Shown in pieces: positions 1 through 11,000 of a stretch of 64,000 nt of DNA. Source of the stretch: Liolophura sinensis. Its lineage: Eukaryota > Mollusca > Polyplacophora > Chitonida > Chitonidae. The notes beneath the pieces were generated by a model, which worked only from the letters and a program-made list of their open reading frames with translations, searched no databases and was not told where the DNA came from. Positions within the stretch are counted from its first letter, which is position 1; each line of letters begins with the position of its first letter. Where the stretch lies: positions 1,178,001-1,242,000 of the forward strand of contig NC_088302.1 of assembly GCF_032854445.1 (NCBI RefSeq). The letters run 5' to 3'. Both the position numbers and the translations under genes were made by a program.

Positions 1-1
1 T

Positions 2-196
2 ACTCCCATGCCAGTTATGCCACTCCCAGTGCAAATGCCCGACGCTGTCGACTGCAATGCTACACGTAACTGTAGCAATTCCATCCAAATGGCAAAATCC
101 CAGTTTTCAGTCACGCCTCAAAGTCTTGGAGGGCTGTTCAACAATGCAGCAATAAATAACAGCAGAGTTCACATCGACTTCACATCCTCTGGATAG
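2..196 (+). CDS. 3' end of an unidentified reading frame (partial)
   Basis: An open frame enters from the left edge and stops at 194-196. It reads as a methionine/proline-rich stretch, then a polar stretch with two cysteines, and ends in a segment containing GGLFNNAAINNSRVHIDF. Low-complexity repeats do not explain it, and composition drops to AT-rich non-coding sequence straight after the stop. Terminal segments of this kind (F-N-N-x-x-I-N-N-x-x-V-x-I) occur at the C-termini of some uncharacterised metazoan and transposon-derived proteins, but I cannot name the family. It could be a last exon or a chance open frame. Confidence 0.3.
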   Translation, partial: TPMPVMPLPVQMPDAVDCNATRNCSNSIQMAKSQFSVTPQSLGGLFNNAAINNSRVHIDFTSSG

Positions 197-1377
197 CGGA
201 CTGGCTGCAGATCGTCTTTTTCAACTCCCAATCCTTGTCTGATGTTTATCCTAGTTAAACTGTTGTTTTTTGGGGTTTTTTCACAATGTTCAGTCCATTT
301 ACTCATGTTTTACTCACTGACTGCCGCCAATATATATTGCCGTTGACCCAGATCTTCAAATTTGGTACATCATGTGACCTTTATGCATGAGTGTGACGTG
401 TATATTTTACGTAACTGGTACGGCGCACTGAGTGAAACATGTGCACGGCGCTGGTTTAATGTACCTATAACTTTGTACAGATTGCGTCATTACAAATTTA
501 AACTGTCATTTAAATCCCCATGATACCTTCAACATATAAATTATAATATATTCACTTGCTTACTTATAATAAGCATAAACACATATTTATGATATTGTTA
601 TTGTTTTGTTATTTATCAACATTTGTTGAGAAATTAATATTGGATTGAAATGTGAACTGAAGTGTTCCATTATTTCAACATTCGTTGCCCAGTGTTTATG
701 AATTTGATACAGAATACAACACGACCACAAAGCATTTACACAAGTAAACCAAATAAAATTCAGTATCAAACTATTGTTAACCTAATTTTGTGTGTTTCAA
801 TTATTTTTTTTTCGTACTTAACTCAAACTTTAATTACGTTTAAACAGTTGAGCTCCCCACTTTTGTTGTCGTTTTGCTGATGCCAGAGGTTTCCAGCTCC
901 TTTAGCTCGTTAGACAGAGTTTGGGAAAACTTTTGATCTGCCCGAAATCTCGCTGCCAGCAACGAGCGACCTCCCCTGCTCACCGTCAGTGTGGTCGCTG
1001 TCTGACACCGTGCCGGTCTCACCGAAGCCTACCCTGATAACATCGTCTTAGCTGAAATATAAAAGCAACCCTGCAAATGTTTTACTTTATAGTGCTATAT
1101 TTTATAGTCTTAATTGTTTTCGAGAAACAAACGTATTCTTTTTATTATTCTATCCTAGTCGTGAAGCACGCCCGTATTATTTAGCATCGCATTTTAACAC
1201 CCCCTGTAAAACACATCATGGTTTCGTCCAGAATTAGGTCACGCCCCTTTGGAACGTTCGGTTGGACGAAAACAACGTGTCAGGGAAAGTGGGGGCGTTT
1301 TTAGCTGTTAATCTATACCGCACTGTCGTTTTTGTTATAATTACGAAAACATTTTGCTGCTACCAAGGTAATAGAAT
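197..1377. other. Non-coding, AT-rich stretch
   Basis: No gene can be supported here. A 60-codon minus-strand frame at 840-1022 lies in a locally GC-richer patch (about 890-1030) that could be an isolated first exon or promoter-like island, but no partner exon is visible. Confidence 0.4.
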
Positions 1378-1518
1378 AGAAATAATGTTCTCGTCAGGGT
1401 AGTCTAACGGTAGTTTTAGATCAAATCGATGTGGAAAAGTTTACAAATTTTCTCAGTCCTCCACATCGATTTGATGTAAAACTACCGTTAGACTACCCTA
1501 ACGTGAACATTATTTCTT
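1378..1518. mobile_element. Hairpin (MITE-like) inverted repeat
   Basis: Two arms of about 55 bp are near-perfect reverse complements around a loop of about 25 bp. Both arms contain GGGTAGTCTAACGGTAGTTT followed by a CAAATCGATGTGGA segment. The outer ends match as AGAAATAATGTTC. It has no coding capacity. The structure fits a miniature inverted-repeat element or other hairpin-forming repeat. No clear target duplication was identified. Confidence 0.7.
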
Positions 1519-1892
1519 AAATATATGACATGGCAGTAACTCAATGTTCATAATTTTACTACATATAATGATGCTGTTATTATTATTTTCGCAATTGCAA
1601 TTTATTTATTATTATTATATTATCTTTTCAAAATAAATGAAAACGTAGAATCCAACATCTTGGGCCGCTAAGGTGTGGAGCTTGGCGGAAATTCACTGAC
1701 TCAAAAGATTGGTCTAAGGGAGGCTACTCCGACAGACCGTACAGAGTAAAACTGGGCAGCCTACATCCATGAGTAGAACGTCCACGAAGAGAACGGACAT
1801 CCATGAGCAGACCGGAACATGTAACTTGTTCGTTTACAAATAACTAGGCAAGGTACGAGACCGTAGGCCTGTATATTTATATACGCCTATAT

Positions 1893-4490
1893 CCAACAGC
1901 ACTCGTCAGCCTACATCCACAAGGGAACCGGAAGTACATCTACCAGCAGACAGGACATCCATCAGGAAGACGGTATAGAGCGCATGACCAAACATATGGC
2001 GCGAAATGCAAAGTAGTGGGATGTAGTTACACATTTGTGTTCACATAATAGACATACGGATTATATCACTGTATATCTCGTACCATTAACTTAAATTTTA
2101 TTTACAGCGCTTCTCCAAATTATCCAACTATCCACGATAGATGATGAATACGACAAAGTATTCTATATGCTTAGGATACAACAGCCCACGGCCTCTCGAT
2201 CCAGACCCGTTTTCTCGACACAAGCTACATAGGCCTATAGGACTATACATTATACATGTACTTGGGATTGGGTGCAGGACGGTGGTTTTCCCTCGGCATC
2301 TATACACGAGGAGGACGATGGCTAATTAACCAGCCTGCAGGTATAAGGTACAACATCCACGAGTAGGACGGTGGCTGATTTACCTCCTTGTACATATAAG
2401 GTACAACATCCTCGAGGAGGACGATGGCTAGTTTACCTTCCTGTAGGTATAAGGTACAACATCCACGAGGAGGACGGTGGCTAATTTACCCTCCTGCAGG
2501 TATCAGGTACAACATCCACGAGGAGGACGGTGGCTAGTTTACCTTCATGCAGGTATAAGGTACAACATCCACGAAGAGCACGGTGGCTAATTTACCTTCC
2601 TGCAGGTATAAGGTACAACATCCACGAAGAGGATGGTGGCTAATTTACCTTCCTGCAGGAGGACGGTGGCTAATTTACCTTCCTGCAGGTAAAAAGTACA
2701 GCATCCACGAGGAGAACGGTGGGTAGTTTACCTTCCTATAGGCCATAAAATACAACATCCACGAGGCGGACGGTGACTAGTTTACCTTCATGCAGGTATA
2801 AGGTACAACATCCACGAAGAGGATGGTGGCTAATTTACCTTCCTGCAGGTATAAAGTACAACATCTACGAGGAGGACGGTAGCTAATTTACCTTCCTGCA
2901 GGTAAAAAGTACAACATCCACGAGGAGAACGGTGGGTAGTTTACCTTCCTATAGGCATAAAATACAACATCCACGAGGCGGACGGTGGCTAGTTTACCTT
3001 CCTGCAGGTATAAGGTACAACATCCACGAGGAGGACAGTGGCTAATTTACCTTCCTAAAGGTATAAAGTACAACATCCACGAGGAGCACGGTGGCTAATT
3101 TACCTTCCTGCAGGTATAAGGTACAACACCCACGAGGAGGACGGTGGCTAATTTTACCTTTCTGCAGGTATTAAGTACAACATCCACGAGGAGGACGGTG
3201 GCTAATTTACCCTCCTGCAGGTATAAGGTACAACATCCACGAGGAAGGCGGTGGCTAATTTACCTTCCTGCAGGTATAAAGTACAACATCCACGAGGAGG
3301 ACGATGGCTAATTTACCTCCTTGTACATATAAGGTACGACATCCACGAGGAAGACAGTGGCTAATTTACCTTCCTGCAGGTATAAAGTACAACATCCACG
3401 AGGCCGACGGTGGCTAATATACCTTCCTGCGGGTATCAGGTACAACATCCATGAGGAGGACGGTGGTTAGTTTGCCTTCCTGCAGGTATAAGGTACAACA
3501 TTCACGAGGAGGACGGTGGCTAATTTACCTTCCTGCAGGTATAAAGTACAACATCCACGAGGCGGTCGGTGGCTAATTTACCTCCTTGTACGTATAAGAT
3601 ACAGCATCCACGAGGAGGACGGTGGCTAGTTTACCTTCCTGCAGGTATAAGGTACAACATCCACGAGGAGGACGGTGGCTAGTTTTACCTTCCTGCAGGT
3701 ATAAGGTACAACATCCACGAGCCGTAAGGTGGCTAATTTACCTCCTTGTACGTATAAGGTACAACATCCTTGAGGCGGACGGTGGCTAGTTTACCTTCCT
3801 GCAGGTATAAAGTACAACATCTACGAGGAGGACGGTGGCTAATTTTACCTTTCTGCAGGTATTAAGTACAACATCCACGAGGAGGACGGTGGCTAATTTA
3901 CCTCCTTGTACGTATAAGGTACAACATCCTTGAGGCGGACGGTGGCTAGTTTACCTTCCTGCAGGTATCAGGTACAACATCCACGAGGAGGACGGTGGCT
4001 AGTTTACCTTCCTACAGGTATAAGGTACAACATCCACGAGGAGGACGGTGGCTAGTTTTACCTTCCTGCAGGTATAAGGTACAACATCCACGAGCCGTAC
4101 GGTGGCTAATTTACCTCCTTGTACGTATAAGGTACAACATCCTTGAGGCGGACGGTGGCTAGTTTACCTTCCTGCAGGTATAAAGTACAACATCTACGAG
4201 GAGGACGGTGGCTAATTTTACCTTTCTGCAGGTATTAAGTACAACATCCACGAGGAGGACGGTGGCTAATTTACCTCCTTGTACGTATAAGGTACAACAT
4301 CCTTGAGGCGGACGGTGGCTAGTTTACCTTCCTGCAGGTATCAGGTACAACATCCACGAGGAAGACGGTGGCTAATTTACCTTCCTGCAAGAATGAGGTA
4401 CAACATCTACGAGGAAGACGGTAGCTAATTTACCTTCCTGCAGGTATAAAGTACAACATCCATGAGGAGGACGATGGCTAATTTACCATC
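1893..4490. repeat. Left arm of a foldback structure (unique flank plus 53-bp minisatellite)
   Basis: Bases 1893-2330 are single-copy-like and recur as reverse complement at about 7113-7832; shared landmarks include CCAACAG, the ATATGGCGCGAAATGC block and TTTACAGCGCTTCTCC. Bases 2335-4490 are about 40 copies of a 53-bp unit (core GTACAACATCCACGAGG, then ACGGTGGCTAATTTACC and TTCCTGCAGGTAT). The same unit fills the right arm in opposite orientation. Long inverted repeats built from internal tandem repeats are the hallmark of Foldback-type elements. Confidence 0.8.
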
Positions 4491-5194
4491 CTTTTCCCCC
4501 GCAGATGAGTAAAGCCCAACATTAACGAGGATAAACCCAGTTTGCCTTTCTCGACATGTACGTATATGAGAAAGGATTCACAGTACCTTAGAATATTATC
4601 CACGAATCATCCAATATGAGAAATCCAGTGACCGCCAATTGAATGAAGAAGTCAACTTCCACATTCTAGTTTTAATATATGTATTTTAAGGAGCCCTTGA
4701 GCAGTGCCATAACCCACCTCCCCTGGAGAGTTTGCAAACAGAAACAAGTTCCCTTCCCTAAAAATGGTTACAGAATTGTATTCATCCGTTTTGCAAAAAC
4801 CTTTACAGAAAGACTATTATTAACTGAAGAACGCTTTACTGGAATGTACGGACAAAAGTTGCGCTTCAATATATATGCTGCAGTACCCTTGGCAAGTTCA
4901 TTAGTGTATAAACTCTCTTGTACATTCTAAGATTCTGTACTTGTGTAAACAAGGTGGAGGTGGAATGGAAAATACATTATAGGTGTATGCTATATGTACA
5001 AGGCCTACAGTCATGATACAATGATAACAATGATATAAAATACACACAGTCAACCCATCAGTCATCTATCATTTACGTACACAGCATGCCAGTTACGACT
5101 CAGTACTGCTGATTAAACATTGTGCTCTTAATTCTTCACTTAGTGCCGTGTGCAACAATGAATGTTCCGTTTGACAGAATCTTCGCCTTATATC
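4491..5194. other. Unique spacer between the foldback arms
   Basis: About 0.7 kb separates the inverted arms and shows no tandem repeats. It contains an 83-codon plus-strand frame at 4679-4930 that I do not recognise and that lacks supporting features. This would be the loop of the foldback, or the core of a non-autonomous element. Confidence 0.5.
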
Positions 5195-7832
5195 TGCAGG
5201 AAGGTAAATTAGCCACCGTCTTCCTCGTAGATGTTGTACCTTATACCTATAGGAAGGTAAATTAGCTACCGTCCTCCTCAAGGATGTTGTACTATATACA
5301 AGAAGGAAGGCAAACTAGCCATCACCCGCCTCGTGGATGTTGTACCTTATACCTACAGGAAGGTAAATTAGCCACTGTTTTCCTCGTGGATGTTGTATCT
5401 TATACCTGTAGGAAGGTAAACTAGCCAATGTCCTCCTCGTGGATGTTGTACCTTATACCTGCAGGGAGGTTAATCAGCTACCGTCCTCCTCGTGGATGTT
5501 GTACCTTATACCTGCTTGAAGGTAAACTAGCCACCTTCCTCCTCGTGGATGTTGTACTTTATACCTGCAGGAACGTAAATCAGCCACCGTCCTCCTCGTG
5601 GATGTTGTACTTTATACCTGCAGGAACGTAAATCAGCCACCGTCCTCCTCGTGGATGTTGTACTTTATACCTGCAGGAAGATAAACCAGCCACCATCCGC
5701 CTCGTGGATGTTGTACCCTATACCTGCAGGAAGGTAAATTAGCCACCGTCCTCCTCATGGATGTTGTACCTTATACCTGCAGGAAGGTAAAATTAGCCAC
5801 CGTCCACCTCGTGGATGTTGTACTTTATACCTGCAGAAAGGTAAACTAGCTACCGTCCGCCTCAAGGATGTTGTACCTTATACCTACACGGAGGAAAATT
5901 AGCCACCGTCCTCCTCGTGGATGTTGTACTTCATACCTGCAGGAAGGTAAATTAGCCACCGCCCTCCCTGTGGATGTTGTACCTTACACCTGCAGAAAGG
6001 TAAAATTAGCTACCGTCAACCACATGGATGTTGTACTTTATACCTGCAGGAAGGTAAATTAGCCACCGTCCTCCTCGTGGATGTTGTACCTTATACCTGC
6101 AGGAAGGTAAACTAGCCACCGTCCTCCTCGTGGACGTTGTACTTTATACCTGCAGGGAGGTTAATTAGCCACCGTCCTGCTCGTGGCTGTTGTACCTTAT
6201 ACCTACACGGAGGTAAACTAGCCACCGTCCTCCTCGTGGATGTTGTATCTTATACCTATAGGATGGTAAATTAGCCACCGTCCTCCTCGTGGATGTTGTA
6301 CCTTATACCTACACGGAGGTAAATTAGCCACCGTTCTCCTCATGGATGTTGTACTTTATACCTGCAGGAAGGTAAATTAGCCACCATCCTCCTCGTGGAT
6401 GTTGTACCTTATACCTGTAGGAAGGTTAATTAGCCACCGTCCTCCTCATGGATGTTGTACTTTATACCTGCCGGAAGGTAAATTAGCCACCGTCCTGCTC
6501 GTGGATGTTGTACCTTATACCTACACGGAGGTAAACTAGCCACCGTCCGCCTCGTGGATGTTGTACCTTATACCTGCAGGAAGGTAAATTAGCAACCGTC
6601 CTCCTCGTGGATGTTGTACTTTATACCAGTAGTAAGGTAAACTAACCACCGTCCTCCTCATGGATGTTGTACTTTATACCTGCAGGAAGGTAAAGTAGCC
6701 ACCGTCCTCCTCGTGGATGTTCTACCTGATACCTATAGGAAGGTAAACTAGTCACCGTCCTCCTCGTGGATGTTGTACTTTATACCTGCAGGAAGGTAAA
6801 TTAGCCACCGTCCTCCTCGTAGATGTTGTACTTTATACCTGCAGGAAGGTAAATCAGCCATCGTCCTGCTCGTGGATGTTGTACTTTATACCTGCAGGAA
6901 GGTAAATTAGCCACCCTCCTCCTCATGAATGTTGTACCTTATACCTATAGGAAGGTAAACTAGCCACCGTGCTCCTCGTGGATGTTGTACCTTATACCTG
7001 CAGGAAGATAAATTAGCCACCGTGCTCCTCGTGGATGTTGTACTTTATACCTTTAGGAAGGTAAATTAGCCACTGTCCTCCTCGTGGATGTTGTATCTTA
7101 TACCTATTGGAAGGTAAATTAGGCACATTTTGTATAGATTGTGGGGTGAAACCACCGTTGTGCACCCGATACCAAGTACAAGTATAATGTATAGTGCTAT
7201 AGGCCTACGTAGCCCGTGTTGTTGAAAACGGGTCTGGAGAGGCTTTTTTTTTTCCATTGGTGTTTTACGCCGTACTCAAGAATATTTCACTTATACGACG
7301 GCGGTAAGCATTATGGTGGACGGAAACCGGGCACAGTCCGGGGGAAACCCACGACCATCAGCAGGTTGCTGGCAGACCTTCCCACATAGGGCCGGAGAAC
7401 AAGCCAGCATGAGCTGGAATTGAACTCACAGCAAAAGCATTGGTGAGAGACTCCTGGGTCATTAGGCTGCGCTAGCGAGCTAACCAACTGGGCCACAGAG
7501 CCTCCCCCCCCCCCCCCCCCCCACTTCTCGGAGAGGGCTGTTGTATACTTATTATATAGAATCCCTTGTCTTATTTATCATCTATGGCCGATAGTTCGAT
7601 AATTCGGAGAAGCGCTGTAGTAAATAAAATTTAAGTTAATGGAATGAGATATACAGTGATATATTCCGTATGTCTCTTATGTAAACACAAGTGTGTGACT
7701 TTATCCCACTACTTTGCATTTCGCGCCATATGTTTGGTCATGCGCTCTACACCGTCCTGCTTAAGGATGTCCCGTCTGCTGGTGGATGTACTTCCGGTCC
7801 CCTCGTGAATGTAGGCTGACGAGTACTGTTGG
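5195..7832. repeat. Right arm of the foldback structure
   Basis: Bases 5195-7112 are about 36 copies of the reverse complement of the left-arm 53-bp unit (ATACCTGCAGGAAGGTAAAT, then TAGCCACCGTCCTCCTCG). Bases 7113-7832 are the inverted counterpart of 1893-2330, interrupted by a SINE at about 7240-7525 that the left arm lacks. The outer limit of similarity is about 7832, matching about 1893. Potential stem length exceeds 2 kb. Confidence 0.8.
7240..7525 (-). mobile_element. tRNA-derived SINE inserted in the right foldback arm
   Basis: On the minus strand this is a near full-length copy of the SINE also found at 31264-31532. It has a T-run at the plus-strand left end (A-tail), then the GTGTTTTACGCCGTACTCAA block, and a tRNA-like head at the right end. 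The head is preceded by a run of about 20 C, replacing the expected 5' bases. GAGAGGCT and GAGAGGGCT flank it as a probable target duplication. The left foldback arm has the uninterrupted sequence, so this insertion is younger than the inverted duplication. Confidence 0.8.
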
Positions 7833-7961
7833 GTCTGACTTGTTGAATCATACATTGATGACACTTATAACTGGCGAGTTCAAATTTACTCGAAGTTTCA
7901 CACTATTGATGAAGTTTTTAAGAGAGTGTTGTCATTATAGGTCCAACGTTTGTTACAGAGA

Positions 7962-8068
7962 ATGAATTTCTGGAATATCTTTGGTGGTAAATCGAACACT
8001 CCGTCGCCAACATACCTCCAGGCACAGAAAACGAAACAAATCGAGAGCCTACGAAAGATATCTGCGTC
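7962..8068 (+). CDS. VPS37A: VPS37A coding exon 1
   Basis: Starts at the ATG at 7962 (MNFWNIFGGKSNTPSP), with purines upstream. It encodes the conserved basic helix QAQKTKQIESLRK, which aligns with the human N-terminus, and ends in phase 2 at donor GTGAGT. No upstream in-frame ATG with similar context is visible. Confidence 0.88.
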
Positions 8069-11000
8069 GTGAGTATTGATTATGTGGATGATGGTTTTAC
8101 CACAAATAGCGCCTCTGTCATTAGTACACGTTCATGATGAAGGGTAAAAAATGAAATTTTTGAAAATAGACCTCAACGTCCAGTTTAATTGAACCAGTTT
8201 ATAGTCAAATTAAATGAATTTAAACGTTGATGTCTATTTGCATCACATTGAACTGACATATTATGTAACCTACTCATGACGTACAGTGCTCTATTTTAGA
8301 TAAACACTCAGGCTGTATCCTGATGTAGTATAATCAAGTATGCCATCATCAGTATCTGACATAATGCTGCTGGCTTGGGGATACTTCTGTTGAAACACAC
8401 ACAGTAAATGTCCATGTTGCAACGCTTGTGATAATTTCAAAGTGAAGAAATCGGGGGTGACCATTGTGTGGAGAGTTTAGACCTGCAGAAGGATTACCAG
8501 TTCTGAATGGTGAAATGGACTGTTAGTTAGGTAGTGAAGAAAAGAAGGAAGCAGGTAAACATTTATAACTTTATATAACCCTCTAGATTTTTTGAGATCT
8601 AGGAGAGAGATTGTTAAAAAAAACAAGGCAAGTTTAAAGGAAGTGAGCTGCTCCATGAATGAGACAAGAATATTGTCAGAACGGCTCCGAAGGCTCAGTT
8701 GGTAGAGCGTCCGTGGGGGGATCCGGGTTCAATACTGGGTCGGGTCACACCTAAGACTTTAATAAATGAAGTTGTAGCTTTATCACTTTGCATTCAGCAG
8801 TACGGAGAAGTGCATAATGGCTCGGGTGAGGCAGAATACTGGCCTAAGCTAAGTCATCTGAGTGAAGGGGCACTAGATAAAAGAGTGATGGAAAGCCATC
8901 CTGCAACAAGGAGGCACGTTACATGCACTCTAAGGACTCCTTCACCGTTATGTGACTGAAAAATTGTTAAGTACGACGTTAAACCCCAAGCACTCACTCA
9001 CTCACTCTTTACCGTGACATGTATGCTAACTTATACAGGCCATCTAGAAAATCCTCTATACCTTGATACCGGTCCCGATAGCACAGTTGGTAGAGCATCC
9101 ACTTCAGGAGCGGTAGATGCAGGGTCAGTTCTGGGTTGAGTCACACCTAAGACCTTAAAAGAGGAAGTTGTTACTTCCCCAGTTGGCATTCAGCATGAAG
9201 GGGATAGTGTAACGACTGGTTGACCCATATCAGTATAATGGCTCGGGCAGGGCGGCTTACTTGCCTTCGGTAAGGCGTCTCAGTGAAGCAGCACTAGATA
9301 AAAGAGCGGTGAAAATCCCTCCTGGAACAAGGAGGCACATTACATGCACTCTAAGGACTCCTTCCTCGTCATGTGACTGAGAAATTGTTAAGGATGACGT
9401 TAAATCTCAAGCACTCACTCACTCACTCTTTACCTTGACATGTGTACTAGCTTATACCGAGGTCATCTTGTAATTATAAGCTATTCTTCTTTACTGTGAC
9501 ATGTGTACTAGCTTATACTGAGCTCATCTAGTAATTACAAGCTGTTCCCCTTTACCTTTGCATGTTTGCTAGCTTGTACAGGTCATCTAGTAATTACTAG
9601 CTGTTCCCCTTTACCTTTGCGTGTTTGCTAGCTTGTACAGGTCATCTAGTAATTACTAGTTGTTCCCCTTTACCTTTGCATGTTTGCTAGCTTGTACAGC
9701 TCATCTAGTAATTACTAGCTGTTCCCCTTTACCTTTGCATGTTTGCTAGCTTATACAGCTCATCTAGTAATTACTAGCTGTTCCCCTTTACCTTTGCATG
9801 TTTGCTAGCTTGTACAGGTCATCTAGTAATTACTAGCTGTTCCCCTTTACCTTGACATGTATTCTGCTTTACACTGAGGTCATCTCGTAATTACAAGCTA
9901 TTCCTCTATATGTTGCAGTGTGTCAGAGACAATCCGTGATGTGGAGTACAGGGCAACTTTCCCAGTCAACACAACAAACCTCACCCTAGTTATGTAAGTA
10001 CATGACCTGATTGGAGACGTGAGACTGCATGACTGTGTGGGGAAATTCTCCTGATCATACCTGCTTTATACGCTGTGGTGTAAGCCAGTGTAGGCCAAAC
10101 AGTTTGATTGTCTTTTGTGATTGGAATACATGTGTTATTCTGCAGTGCGCATATCTGGGGCTTCAGTGGCATGAATCAGCCGCAAGGAGATGGTGATGTG
10201 AAATATAACATGGCAAGGTATACAGAGATGAACAGTATTCTGAGAAGTACAGCTGATAATACTGGAAATTATATGTTTGAAAACAGAACAATGTTCACAG
10301 CACGTATAAGTTGTGAATGTCAGTAAAACCTGGTTTTGGACTTACGGAGCCTTAAGGCTTACAGAGTTTTGTATTCCCATGTTTTTTAGACAATGTTTTC
10401 GCCACCTATGTGATGGAGTAAAGCACGTTGGTGTAAGTTAAATGGCAATTGCCCAGATATTGCTGGTTTTGAATACAGAAGAGTATTCCACTGGCATGAT
10501 GATGATCAGGTTTATGGTGGAGGAAGTTAAGCAGATTGCAGAGTAATTCATGACCGTTCACTCTCGTACCTGATCAGGTTTATGGTGGAGGAAGCTAAGC
10601 AGATCCCAGAGTAATCCATGACCGGTCACTCACGTACCTGATCAGGTTTATGGTGGAGGAAGCTAAGCAGATCCCAGAGTAATCCATGACCGGTCACCCA
10701 CGTACCTGATCAGGTTTATGGTGGAGGAAGCTAAGCAGATCCCAGACTAATCCATGACCGGTCACTCACGTACCTGATCAGGTTTATGGTGGAGGAAGCT
10801 ATGCAGATCCCAGAGTAATCCATGACCGGTCACTCCCGTACCTGATCAGGTTTATGGTGGAGGAAGCTAAGCAGATCCCAGAGTAATCCATGACCGGTCA
10901 CTCCCGTACCTGATCAGGTTTATGGTGGAGGAAGCTATGCAGATCCCAGAGTAATCCATGACCGGTCACTCTCGTACCTGATCAGGTTTATGGTGGAGGA

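Noticed and set aside
840-1022. A 60-codon minus-strand frame in a GC-richer patch
   Set aside because: Could be an isolated first exon, but no splice partner or homology is visible.
8684-8760. A tRNA gene
   Set aside because: It has box A/B-like sequence but no foldable complete cloverleaf; it continues into a SINE body repeated at 9072.
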